DNA of 64,000 nucleotides from Amoebophrya sp. A120 (Eukaryota > Sar > Dinophyceae > Syndiniales > Amoebophryaceae). Numbering within the stretch: position 1 is the stretch's first letter; each line of letters begins with the position of its first letter. Shown here in pieces: positions 44,867 through 61,500 of the stretch. The DNA is taken from NCBI GenBank assembly GCA_905178155.1, contig CAJINV010000008.1, positions 930,001 to 994,000 on the forward strand, given 5' to 3'. The notes beneath the pieces are model-generated. The model was not told where the DNA came from. It was given only the letters and a program-made list of their open reading frames with translations, and searched no databases. A program made the position numbers and the translations under genes.

Positions 44867-45955
44867 GACCCGCGCTGGTGAGATGAACAGACGGTGCCGG
44901 TAGCATGACTAACACTATGTACTTCAGGAGTATTTCACCGACACCGACGAAATTATAATCAGAAAGCACCATGATCTTGAGATTCTAATCCGATCAGAGC
45001 AGAGGGATTACGGCGGTACAACTTTACTACATCACCTTCGCATGCTGTCCATCTTTTTAAAGCTGTTTGTTTCGAATTTGAGTATTCGATTTCTTCTGTA
45101 CATTCATTCTGATTCACGACCGTATCTATTTGTGCACTTGACGATCTATCAATCTATCGGGGTCGTGGGTGTGCCACCCACGTAGCTAGCCAGGAGTGGC
45201 CCCAAGACTACGTCCCATCGTCCCCTTTTCGATCGATACTTACGAGATGAAAATGAATCGGACGTGATTATATGTAGTTTCTTTTGCCCTTGCTCAAATC
45301 GTAATCATATACATAGTTTCTTCCACTTGTATTTTGTTCGTCAATGGGGACACCATATGGCAACTTCTCGAAACTTGGCATGGTACTAGAAGTTTCTTCA
45401 GGATGCATTCGCATGCCTCGTCTTTTTGCTTTTTGGGTGACATACTATCCAAGCTTAAGCTCAGCTGACTCTTGTCTCTATGTTCTCCTTTTCCTATTTG
45501 ACGCGAAGACGAGCAGGTCGAGACGGCAGCGGCACCCACCTTGCACCAGCCTGCACGCTTCACGATCAATGAGAACCTTAATGAGACGAGTATGTAGCGA
45601 TTTGTATTGCCGGCTAGATGATCATGATTTTGTTATAGAAACAAAGGAGATTTCTCAGAAGACGAGGGCAAGTTAGTAGTTATTCTGAGCGCCAGTTGAG
45701 AGTATGAACGCAAAAAAGAACATACAGAGAGAAAAGGCTGAGGGCACTTGTGGTTTGTTGGCTTCGAATTGATCGTCCAGAATGAGTTGCGGCATGAGGT
45801 TTATAAATAGAAGCTGCATATGAAAATAATGAAATCTTGTCTCGGGACAGCAGTGTTATTGTGCAAGACGACTAAGTTTGCGTACGAGATAGGTAACAAG
45901 CAAAAGCTATCTCGCAGAAGTACCCCCCGCCCCCCCCGGAAAAATCGACAATAAC
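44867..45955. other. Intergenic region
   Basis: AT-rich spacer of about 1.1 kb. A C-rich tract sits just upstream of the PAN gene (about 45924-45941). No RNA gene or introner is found. Confidence 0.45.
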
Positions 45956-47097
45956 ATGCGGTCGAGCAGCTCTGTGCCTGTACTCCTGGGTCTGCTCCGC
46001 ATTCGATTTCTCAATTTCTTGACTCCAGTGGTTTACTTTTTTGAAAGCGAAGAAGGTGCCGCGACTGAGAAGCCGCGGCGAGGCTATCTTTTACTCAGCG
46101 TCGCGGGTCAGCAGTTCAAGCGCCCGGCACGGAGAAAAACACTACCGGAAGTAAGCACGGGAGTTGATGACGTCTTGCTGCATCAGGCGCGGCCGCTTTC
46201 TTCGCCGCCCGCATCGCCACAGAAGAAGAACGCGAATCGTACCACTTTTCCCAGTTCTTCAGTCTCCGCACAGGGCGGGGCACAGCAGCAGGCAGGCGTA
46301 AATTTGAGAACGAGCGGAGCCACTACACCAGGCGCGTCAGTTCCTCCGGTACAACCTGTTGTACCACAGTCAGGAGCAGCCCCGGGTGGCGACGAAGATC
46401 TTGGTGAAATCGAGCGTTTCCTGGAGCGAGAAGCCGCGCAGAAGAAAATATCTGGGGCCGGGGGCTCTCCCTCAGCCGACGGGCAAGTGGAAAATTACAT
46501 GGGCGGGACGAGTTCTTCGTTTGACGCTGCGACCCAGGTGCGAAGGCAGTGTGCTGCAGAGGTCGGGACCGTATGGCTCTACGGCGATGTTGACCACATG
46601 GACACGAACACAGCGGAAGAGTGCTGCGAGCGATGCGATCTGGAGCCCGAGTGCACGCGTTGGAGCTTTGGTTTCCGGGGCTCCATGAAGGGCAAATGCA
46701 TGCTGCGCAACGACGAATCCTATGCGAGCAAAGAGCCGGAAATCGTGTCCGGGCGCAGGACCACACCGCTGCCCACACAAACCTCTATCCTGAGTAAAAA
46801 CGTACCCACACCAGAGTCAGGGTGGGGATTTTGCAACACAAACCTAGGAGTTTTGTGAGTCACGCATGACAAGTTGCACTCTGCAGTGTAGTGCAGGTTA
46901 GCAAGTGCAGCCGCGTCACAGACTCATCTGCTCATCCTGTTCACAGCATCACAAATTCCAAAACACGATTGGAAATGGCTCTCATGGGGATGCGCATTAC
47001 AAGTCTTCCTGTCTTTGCAAATCTGCATTACAACTCTGGCGTGGGTACGTTTTTACTCAGGATAACCTCAGCGGGGTCATCACGTGAAGAACTGTAG
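45956..47097 (+). CDS. Secreted PAN/Apple-domain protein
   Basis: Two exons, 45956-46785 and 47070-47097, give 285 aa after removal of introner IE5; the last exon adds only nine residues (SAGSSREEL style ending) before TAG. The N-terminus is a hydrophobic signal (VPVLLGLLRIRFLNFLTPVV). A Pro/Ser/Gln-rich stretch follows. Residues ~195-262 form a PAN/Apple-like module: CAAEVGTVWLYGDVDHMDTN, then AEECCERCDLEPECTRWSFG and KGKCMLRNDES, with the expected Cys spacing (C...CC..C....C...C). PAN modules bind carbohydrate or protein ligands and are frequent in apicomplexan secreted adhesins. A surface or secretory-organelle role is plausible but unproven. Confidence 0.72.
46786..47064 (+). mobile_element. 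Introner element IE5 (CTGAGTAAAAACGTACCC TIR family)
   Basis: A 279-bp element. The left end is TATCCTGAGTAAAAACGTAC and the right end is its reverse complement over at least 24 bp. The duplication ACCTC lies at 46781-46785 and 47065-47069. Excision restores T-S-A-G-S-S-R-E-E-L and a stop 28 bp later. It is nearly identical to IE6 at 62615. Confidence 0.93.
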
Positions 47098-47852
47098 CTG
47101 CAAATCAAACGAGGAGAGACGGATTCTGGAACAATATTTGAAACCAACGCTAAGAACTCACTCCGCTCCCGTTCTCATCTTTGATCAGGTCAACATAGTA
47201 AGTGCATGGATGGTAATATGGCGCACCAGGACCGTAGTAACATTCGAAAGTCGATCGACCACTGGAGTCGTAGAAAATCTTAGGTATGGACATAAATGAC
47301 GGTGGTCCAGCTCTACCAGGACAAGCGTACTTACGTGCGACCCGAACTATGGTCCAGTGTTCACTTTCTAGCTAAGCATTCCTCCTGGAGAAAGCGTATC
47401 TCTGATACAGAGAATTATTAGTGCCAGCTGTGGACGAATCCAACTGATGTGCGAACGTCACAACAAGGCAACGTAGCTGTGCAGTGCACCAAGTTTAGCT
47501 GTGCAGAACACCTCGCTGAAGCGTGACTCGTATGCTCACGTGCATGCGTGAGCCGCAGCAAATTTTTTTTATACAAGATGAAGGCGAGCTGCGGGGAAAG
47601 CAGAATTGCTGGACCAGATACATTTTTTTCTCATGAGACCGTGGTATTCGATATGACATTGATTCCAGTTCCACCTCCTCAAAAGAAAAAGAACATGTTG
47701 AACGAGGTACATTCTTCTAGTCATAAGTATCTATCTGGTGAGTCGTTGACATTGTCGAGCCAGAACTGTTCGGGGTCATGAACAACACAGTGAGTGTATG
47801 TGTATCGTTCAGTAGCTGCATCTTCATATAGTTATTTGTCACTTGTCTCAGC
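47098..47852. other. Intergenic region
   Basis: AT-rich spacer of about 750 bp with short ORFs only. Nothing recognised. Confidence 0.4.
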
Positions 47853-49149
47853 ATGTCCAGTGCAATTTGTGCCCGCCCGAGTCTCTGGTGGAGGTTTTCT
47901 TCGCCGCACCAACCTTTACTTTGCGCCGGTCGGCGACGGCAGCTGGCCCGTCGCGGAACACTTGTTTTCCGGCATCAAATTCAGACCTCGCGCACCCTCT
48001 CGAACTCAGGCTCACCAACGAGAAATGCGAACAATGGAGCTGCAGAAAAGGACGGACCGGCTTCCGCTCCGCTTCGTACTACCGATTCTGCCGAGGGGCT
48101 CACATCGACAGAGCCAGCCGTTGCGCCACCGGCGCACGACAGCGCCCACACCCAGACGGGATACAGAACAAGTTCCAAGAGTACAAATTTCCAAGAAGGA
48201 AACAACAAGACGTTTCCAAGATTGGCCGACGGCAAGAACTTCGCGACGACGTTACCGCATTCCCGACCCCCAGAGGACTTCATTTTTGCCCAGGCAAAAG
48301 CAAAGAAGCTGAACCTATCAAAAATTCAGAAGCACGTCTTTTTGTGTTGCGGACAGACCAAGGATAAGTGTTGCAATCGTGAGCAGGCTACGAACGGGGT
48401 ACGGTGTCCGCTCGCCTCTCAAAAGACCCGTTTCGACAGTGATAACTTCTACAGGAGGCCGAGAGCCAATGCCCGCATGACCATGATCACCTCTTAATTC
48501 CCCAGCATGATATTAGATAGAAATTGGTCTTTCATCGTAGAAGACCTTTAAGCACCTGCTGGAGTGTACCAGCACTCGCGGCGCAGTCAACTATACCCAA
48601 TGCCAATGAAACCGACGATGACTCAGTGCGCAATCTGCACATCAGGAGGATGCATGTTTAACAAATTTTCGCACATTCTTATGATTATTTCGGCGCTTTT
48701 ATGTTTTTCAAGGCCATTCCTTTTTGTTTGTTCCCTTCTTGTGGTGTGTCGAATTGAGTTCAGCGGAAGTAGAGCGCGATTTTCTCTGCACAATGGCAAA
48801 CGCAAGCTGGCAATACTTGCGGAAACGGTTACAGGAGCTGAAACTGGCTTCGGAATTTTACGAGGACCAGCCGGGCAGCGAGGACCAAACGACGACAGCA
48901 ATGACAGGAGGCGCCGAGCGCAAACGCGAAGCACCAGAAGAAGTAGATGGGAGAAACCAAGTTGCTCGTCAGGGCTTTGTCGCACGAAGCAAGGTTGACT
49001 GCCTCCGCATCTGCGCAAATGGTCCTATCTGTGTCGTTTGGCCAGATAACGTCTGGTATCAGAGAGCAGACCCACCTGTGCTCGAGAGGATAATTCAAGA
49101 GCATCTAATCGAAAATAGGGTCGTCGAAGAACACCGACTCCAGGACTGA
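47853..49149 (+). CDS. Thioredoxin-like [2Fe-2S] ferredoxin domain protein
   Basis: Two exons, 47853-48378 and 48764-49149, joined through a canonical GTGAGC...TTCAG intron, give 303 aa. The C-terminal domain is a thioredoxin-fold [2Fe-2S] ferredoxin. It reads KIQKHVFLCCGQTKDKCCN, across the intron PEVERDFLCTMANASWQYLR, KRLQELKL, then SKVDCLRICANGPICVVWPD, NVWYQRADPPVLERIIQEHL. The cluster ligands are the Cys in CCGQTKDKCC and CLRICANGP. This family carries electrons or serves in iron-sulfur metabolism. The first ~140 residues are Arg/Ser-rich and could be an organelle-targeting presequence. An acidic/basic insert sits before the second Cys pair. The intron is fixed by the family motif crossing it; the start codon is less sure. 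Confidence 0.78.
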
Positions 49150-51537
49150 TCTTCTCGATCTCGTTTTTTCCGGTTGACCCCCATCCACTTACGCTTACTA
49201 AGTCCCCTTTTTCAAACCGCTTCCACGGATTTAGGAGACGTGGTAGGTGATTCTCCAATGCATAGATTTGTAGAACAAGTACTAGCGTTTCGATTTCGAC
49301 TGCCCGTTTCTATAAAAAAGACAGTCGCAGCAGGGAGGACGGGTGATCGATTCAATCGCATCCTCGTCGTATGGGTATGCAAATGTTGATCGTCTTGAGA
49401 CGTGCTGGTCTTTTGTGTCTTGTCCGATGATGGATGTACAATGGTGAAAATGGAGACAGCGAGTGAGACAAAATTTGCAACTGGCAGCTACTCAAGCAAG
49501 AAGCAGGTCACGTAACGTACGCGCAGCCTCCTTCTAAGCAACGAGATTGAAAACGAAAAATAGAAGTTTTTAAGGAGCGCGTACTCACAGCTGTGATGTG
49601 TTCGTCTCAAAACTGCCACAATAACCAGTTCCCGGGGTGTTGAGTTGAACGAGCTTGATGAAATAGGTCAGTGAAGGCCCGCCTGACCACCAAAGAACTA
49701 TCCTGCAAGAAAAGTGGCAAATGTGGCCAAAGTATAAGTGCTACATAGGGCGGCTAGGTGCCTCCAGCAAATGTGTTTTCCAGCCTAAGCAGAGCCAGTA
49801 AAACGCAAGAGGCGCGTGGACAAACATCCCAGCAGTAGTACTACAGTATGTTCGGTTTTTTCGGCAGCCTAAGGCCGGTTTTACCCCCACTCGTCCTCGG
49901 TTCTTTTTTTCGTTGGTTTATGCTTTACGAGTACGAAGTATGACAACACGAATAAATAGCAACTCCCACATAATGTGCACTTGAGAGACAACCTCAACCT
50001 GGGTGGTTCAAGTAGCTACCCCCGAAGACCTCCTCTCCTGTACGAATATGATTGCCCAATGTTCTACTTAGTTCACGACAATCACAAGCAAGTTTTCCTT
50101 GTCTAAAGTAACGGGTCTCTTTCTTTTACAGAGCGGCTCGAAGAAGCAGTGCGCGTACTAAAACTTACCAACTCCTCTCAGTAATGTTGGTCTAAGCACG
50201 GAACCAGCACAATAAAAATCTGCGAATATTCAAGAGAGAGAGAAAGCTTCACGCTTGTGGGACTTGTTCATGATTTTGTTTATCCAATTCCATCCTTTCC
50301 GTGTTTAGCAGAGTGGTTTTTGTCGTTGGGGTCCTTGTGGAGGAGCAGTTAGCGAGCCTCCCCCACATTGCGTGTCCTCAAGCTTCACGTCGCTTGTCCT
50401 TATCCCTTTTCCGTTATCGAAATGAAATGCATGCTACCCACATGAAGACCACCGTTGTAACCGTTCTTGGTCTTCTCAAGTTACTTATTTCCATTTTTCT
50501 TTGCTGCTATGCCACCGCGTTGCCTCGAGCATGACGAGCTTGGCTATGCATTTACATGCTATGGAAGCAAAAGGAAGAGATACAGCGAACAGGAGATGGA
50601 GATGGAGATGGTTGTTGTAGACGCCAGTCGTGATATTATCAAGAATAACGAACAACCGCAAGGCAGCGCGCACATCGAGCAGTACGTATCTGAATAGATA
50701 GAGTGGGTGCTCGACATCGTTTCATTTCGATAACCGTCATCGAAAATTGTGGGCGTCTGCGCAAAACCCGGGCGCGAAGCCAGCGCCGAGGACCTTATCC
50801 AAGATTTGAGTCTGTCAATCATATGGCACGATCAATGTATGAGAACGGTTCAACCAGTTAGATTTGGCATGCAAGCTGTAACGAGCAAAACCTGCGGACA
50901 TGTTGGTCCCGGTCCGTATATACCTCATGTGCCAGTGAAAGAGCATGAGCTGCAAGCTTGAAAGATATTATTTGAAGGAAGGAAAAACGTAGCTGCAACA
51001 CTAAGTACATAGCAGCTCAATGTCAATATATTGATTCCTTCACACTGCAGCACTAGCAGGGGAAGTACTTAAATGGGTGCCAACTCCTTGCATCGACTCA
51101 AAGCTGCACCGGAATACCGCAGAAAGTAATGACGACTGCACCGCTAGACCTCCGGGACAAGCTATGCCCTTGAACTTTCGATGAGCCGACGTCCTTATCG
51201 TCTCCGCTAGGACACAGTCAAACTCACAGATACACCTTGTAGATCTTTTCTCAACAAAGTTTTGGCCGCGTTTGGCTTTTCTGAGTCAAGCTACAACTGC
51301 ACACCGGACGATACTGATGCCGTGCTTTACAACAGCAACGCACTTTTTTAGATATTGGCTTTTTCGATGAGGATCGGTCCGATGAGAGACGAGCTCGTTG
51401 TTTGGAATCCGCTGTCGACTCACGGATCGATCAGGAAGTGCTACATCAGTGAACAAGTTTTCAGGCTAGTAGAGCTGTTTCTGTGTGTGAAGTGACGTCG
51501 ACTGCGAAGGTTTCTTCCTGCATAAACGTCCCTCGCA
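49150..51537. other. Intergenic region, may hold 5' exons of the kinase gene
   Basis: About 2.4 kb of AT-rich sequence. Short + strand ORFs (for example 50511-50697, beginning MPPRCLEHDELGYAFTCYGS) could be missed exons, but nothing identifies them. The kinase N-terminal extension must start somewhere upstream of 51538. Confidence 0.35.
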
Positions 51538-55675
<4,138 letters not shown>

Positions 55676-58500
55676 AAGTGAAAGCACTCCAGAATCAAGA
55701 TGAAGATTTACGCGTGGCCATACATGTACCTGTATGCTCACTCCCTCGCTGCCGGTTCTAGTACAACGAGATCTTTGCATTGCAACTTTCATGCAAGGAG
55801 CCACACTTCCGAGGTGTTACTCAATTCTATTTTCTCTGTTTGCATGCGGTTTTCTTTCGGATTAGGCTTTGTTCCTTGGTTACCGAGAACGAGACATGTC
55901 TTGCATGACATAGCGTGAAGATCCTGGAAGGTGCAGCAAGCGAGAGCACGTAGCATAGCGTTTGCGCTGCATAAAACTGATATGCTGTGGGACGTTCAGA
56001 CAGTCTGAAATGAAATCCACGTTGAAGCATGGCAGTCAAGGAAGCGTTTGCTTTATAATTTTTTTCACATGTTGTATCATTTGGATGTATGGCAAACAAT
56101 TTGAATTTATACGAACGGTTCAAGTTTCAATTTCATTTTTCAGTATCAGCACAGCCAAACCCTAAATTCAATTTACCAGTCACAGTCTTAATTTTGCATA
56201 ATGTCGATCTTAACGACATGCTTAACTTTTAGAGAATCGAATAAAATTAGTCACTCCAGCTTTATCACCATGAAATTCGATAAGTTCACTATCACTTGCT
56301 CCCACTGTTTCGCGATACTACGATAGGCACTACGCAGCTGCTATTCAGAATTTGAATTTTCGATATATGAAAAAAGTAAACGGTTATTCAATCATGTTAT
56401 GGCTATCGAATTCAAATTATGAGTTTCTCAACGCAATTGATCACCAACACCATGTAGCGGACGGTTACATGAAGAATGACTGCACTAATACTAGCGGTGA
56501 AGAGAAGTAACAGGAAAGTAGCATATTGTTATACGATTTCGGAGAAGCAGTGTCAAGTTTCGGCTTGTACTCTCCCGGACAAAAAGTACAGATGTAGTCC
56601 ATTTATTCTGGCTTAATATTGCACAGCTTTGTGTTTTCTTCTGGATATTTAGAATTAGCATAGAACCATGGAGAAAGCAAAGTGGAGTTCCTTTATCGCA
56701 GGCTGGAGTTCGACCGGACAGTAACGCAAAGGAAACATAACGCAAATGCGATTTATCTTTCTTTTCTAGACACTATCAGCATCGATCTCAAAGTCAAAAG
56801 GGCGGGCTCATACGACTCATCATTCTTTTACCAATTATCAGCGGCGCGAAGACGAATAGTACCATTTGGCAGTGCGAAATCGGACCTAAGCAAGACCGTC
56901 GCGAAGACAGAGCATTCGGGGCGCAAAAGAATCACCTCTCGACCCTTATATCTCGGCGGTTTGTAGAAGCCTTTCTTCCATGACAAGGTCATTATTGCAC
57001 GCTCTATAGAGAAGCGAACATCTTTTGTGGTTGGGTTGTCCTATCTCTAGACTGTCACAACTGAATATGCACCTGCTACAGAACCGGGGAGCGGAATTTC
57101 CGTTTGCTTCGGATTTCCTTCCAGGGACTGCAACCGACAGTAAAATTGCGAGGCGTAAGTAGTCCGTGAACGTAATGGGTCTACTCAAGTAACAAACGAA
57201 AGACCAATGCGCACTGTAGGAAGCTTCTGTAGGGCACAAAGCGTCGTTCTCACGCTGAAGAATCTACTGCGCCAGATTCTTCAAGAGGCGTTTCGACACA
57301 TGCCTTCGCCATGCGAACGAGAACGAGTAGTGAAGGCAAGGGTCAGGTGATTGCACGTAAACTAGGAGATTTTAGTGCTGGATGCAAATTAATGCTCTGA
57401 AAGCGACAGTTTATTGGAAAAGTGCTATGCGTGTTACTGTTAGCTTCAAACCCACGCGAATATGGGGGTCAGTACATGTTTCTTTCCTCCTTGGTATCCT
57501 CTTAATTTTTACAAAGCATGCCTGTCAATGTGATTGATGCTCTCGACCCGGTAAACATAACACATTTTCGCATAGATGAAACATAGCTCAAATTTGCTGA
57601 ACAAGAGGAACATGCTCATGACTAGCTTTAAACAAATTGACCCGAATGAAATGAGCATTTCGGCTGCAGTTTTAGCGATGTGACTTGTTGTATCATCTGT
57701 CTCGATTTGCTTGACGTAATTCACGTTTGACGTCCAAGTGTCCCAGGTGCGCGTGAAAGGTCGGTTTACTTTTTCATTTTTCTCTTTTCTGCGGAATCGC
57801 AGCCAGTCCGCGCGGCTGAAACTGCGTAAGGTCGTTTTGCTCGGTTGGTGTTGTCGCTCTTTGATGCAAGGAATGAAAAGGAGAAGAAGTAGGCAAATTG
57901 GATTCGGTAGAAATTTGTTTGTTAGCGTTATCGGTAGCAGGTTTTCGTATTGAAATAGAAATTTCCATGTCCGTAAAAGTTTTCGTTGTCCTCAATTCGT
58001 TCACCGTTATCGTTCCTTCGGACCGTTCCTCTGTCGTTAGTCGCAATCGCGACTTTTTCGTTGATCGTGACGTACTAACGGAGTAGGATATTCGTATTCC
58101 GTTTGTTTCTTTCGTCCATTCTTGATCTTGATGACTCCTACTCTTCTTGATCTTGATGACTCCTACTCTTTCACGTTATTTTAGCTTTCGGTTTTCCGAA
58201 AACTGTACAGTTTCCCCTCCTGACAAGCTGATATACCTGTTTGTTTACGGAAAAGATAGTCTACCCGAGAAATCCTTAGTACTAACAGTTTAGATCGTGT
58301 TTCGCTCGTATCCATCGGAAACTATTGATTACCCCCTTACTATTTCCTGTACAATTTTATTGCAAGTGTTTGTATGCTCAGTGAGACCCGATCAGCTTTC
58401 TTCTGATGATGATGAACGTGGTGTCTTTCTTTTGAGATCCAGCACTCCGTAGCCAGGTTGGGAAGAAGAAGGAAACCAAATAGAAAGTAGGGACGACGTC
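55676..58500. other. Intergenic region
   Basis: About 2.8 kb of AT-rich DNA between the kinase and the GT2 gene. It has short ORFs on both strands without recognisable domains. A 25-bp unit is repeated in tandem at 58121-58169 (CTTGATCTTGATGACTCC...). Confidence 0.45.
58121..58169. repeat. 25-bp tandem duplication
   Basis: CTTGATCTTGATGACTCC followed by TACTCT occurs at 58121-58144 and again at 58146-58169, a perfect two-copy repeat with a 25-bp period. Confidence 0.9.
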
Positions 58501-61500
58501 ATGAGGGCGGCCGGGCGACGTGAGGCTGAAGAGCTTCTGTTGATGCTACGAGGGGAGCGGGAGGATGCTGTGCAAGAACGTGTCATGTATCGGCAGGAGG
58601 CGTACGATAAACAGGAGGACCCGGTGGAATCCAAATCCTCGCTTCCCGCAGGTGACGTGGTTCGTGCCAGGTCGTCTGCAAGAAACGGTAAAAACGGGGG
58701 ATTAGAGGATGCCTCTGCTGGAAGAACGCCACTGCTGCACGAGGAGCCGCCGGTATTCGCTCATCTGCAATCTCTTCATTCCGACTCGTTTGCTGCTGTT
58801 CTTGCCCGCTTGTTGCCGCTGCTGATACTGCTTACTTTTGTGGTAGGTTACGTGTACATGTATTTGACGACGTACGTCTACGGCTACTACCCGCTAATTT
58901 GGTTCGAATACGCCGTGCTTCCCTCGCAAGCCTTGGTACTGTACCACTTGGTTTTCTCGGTCGTGGGAGCGTGGCTCTGCGTTTCCCGGATGGCGCACGC
59001 TGTGCGGGAAGACTGGAACGCGAAACTCCAGAAATTTGCTCAGGCGTCTGAAGAAAACGAGAAGGAGCTCGACGGACTGCTGCACGTCGTTATCCTTCCA
59101 AACTACAAAGAAGACGAGGAGACTCTATCCGCCACCATCACTAACCACAGGAAAGAAGCAGATGACGTGGCGGTCGCCCATCATAATGAGAAAGTGGGTA
59201 TTAAGTAATTGTAACCAAGTACCACCAAATTTGCATCTGGCTCTGGCATCAGCATTGAAACTAGACGAGGGCTGGTCATGTGCATTCACTTGCGTACTGC
59301 TTATTCACATATGATTTGCTTTTGATGCTGCCGATGGGGCGCTTATGCTGCTAGGGGTCACTTATCTCAATCTGTGTTTGTTATGGGGTGATCACTACGT
59401 ACAGTTTTGCTCTCCATACTCACGAACCTTGTTTTACAACATTGTGACGTCAGTGAGGGATCAAGATCATGCCGGAAGGGCAACGCTCAGGGAGGACAAG
59501 AAGATTCTGATGAAAACCGTTCATGTTTGAATTCAAGCCCGAGCGGGTGCCAGTACCGCCTCCCGATGGTCCTCGTACTAGCTATGGAGGGACGAGAGGG
59601 CGGCGAGGCAGTCGCAAAAGCGGAAAGGCTGCAAGCCCGACATGGGCACCAATTTGAGAAAATTTTGGTTAGCTACCACCAGAAAGACGAGTTTCCGGGG
59701 GAGATTGCTGGCAAGTCATCCAACTCGCACGCCGGTTTTTTGTGCGCAAAAGCGTTTCTGAACGACCCGCTACAGTGCGTCAATATTTCGTTAGATGATG
59801 AAGATCAACGTCGAAAGCCGAGTCGCGCACGCGTCGGCGCGCCTCGAGCTGCCAACAACGCGGACACTTCTGCGATGTCTGACAAGAACGCCGAGTCTCG
59901 ACTTTGGTGGCACCCAGCTCGTACATTTTTCACCGTGGCCGACGCTGACACGCTTTTCCACAGGCATTACTTCGCTTGTCTTACGCTTACCGCGCTCTCT
60001 GAAAAATGCGCTGATCGGGAATGGAAGATTTGGCAGTCCGTGCAGCTTCCGTTCCGCAACTATCTAGACGTACCGGCGCTAAGCAAGCTTGCAGCAGTCG
60101 GGGCGTGGCTGCATGAGCATGCGCAGCTGGGTTTGTACACCTTGTTTCCGGCCGTGCCGATGAGTTCTTACTCCTTAACATACGCGCTCGCGGACCGTGT
60201 GGGCGGATGGGACGTTGACGTAATTGCAGAAGACTGCCACATGTACTTGAAGTGCCTCCTCGTTTCCCACCTCTGGAGTGTTCGACGCCCAGAGCACCTT
60301 GCGGACGAAAAAGCTGTTGATGGAGCTTGTCCTGCACAAGAATCTGGAGACCACCTGCCATGTTCAGATGCTGTCAAGGAGCGGGAGGCTCTACTGGGAG
60401 GTTGCAAGGAGAGCAGTGGCCAAGAAGCTTCGGGGCCTAGACCAGGCGGTGGAACGGGCGCCAGGTCCTCGAGCTCAACGGGCGTCCCGGCTGCGCGTGG
60501 ATCAGTTTGCAAGATGGAAGTGGTGTCAATTGACCTCCCGTTTGCGAACTTCATTGTGGAAAGCGATCGCATATGCTTCGTAACAAGGGGGCCTGCAACA
60601 CCCACATGTATACATAGCCAAGACAAGTGTTTTTGCAATGGTACAACATTTAGAAGTCGTCCCGACGGATTTTTGTAGCATACAGTAGCACCGATGCGAT
60701 TGACAATGCCAGACAAGACCATCACAGGCATTTTCAAGCGAAAGACGGTCAGAAGTTGCTTTTCACCAACCTGATAAGGCACATGCGACCAGACCGAGCA
60801 GCAGATGCATTAGTACATGACTCGCTCTGAAATCTAGCGTCTCTTGATTTGTATGGGGTGGAGAACTTAGCATGCTTCTTGTTCCGGAGGATAGTCCAAT
60901 TCTTACCTCGCAAACATCGTGGCACGAATGCAGCAAGCTAGACGGCACCTCCAGGGAATTGCGGAAGCAAGTTTCCTACTTTTGAACGTGTGGAACATGC
61001 TCGCTTGGCGTGCAAAGTCAATGCAACTGACGATTAAGAGCAGCCCCTCAGCAGTGAGAAATAAGACGATCGCGGACGCCGGCATGACACCAGCACTCGA
61101 GGAGCACTCAATTTTTAGATACGTGAAGCACCTGCGAATTGCTTCTTCCATAATCAACCTCAACATGCTCGTACCCTGCTGCGCCGGGATGGGTAAAAGA
61201 ATGAAAAGCCGACCCCGCGCTCTAGCCATCTCACATCTACTTGCCTGCGGTCGCTATTTGTATTTTCTTATGGAATTCCAATTGAATGATCTACTTTATC
61301 TGATACCTGTCGACTACGACGTGGCACCCCGGTATGCAGTTGAGGTGGAAGTAGATACAGATACTCAAGAACCCTCTCTAGTTTCTCACGCCGTGGTCAG
61401 TGCATGTCTTCAAAATACGTATGTATACCACAGTCTCGCTCTTATTCGTCGTGGTTCTGATTGATGTGAACTGCGACGTGCTGAATTAGCGAGTGTAGGC

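Noticed and set aside
48012-48283. - strand frames opposite the ferredoxin first exon
   Set aside because: The + strand frame continues into the cysteine motif and across a canonical intron; the antisense frames have no support.
60278-60583. Alternative frame ending in RVDQFARWKWCQ as the GT2 acceptor motif
   Set aside because: The other frame gives VVSIDLPFANFIVESDRI leading into RMQQARRHLQG after a GT-AG intron, which fits the family better.
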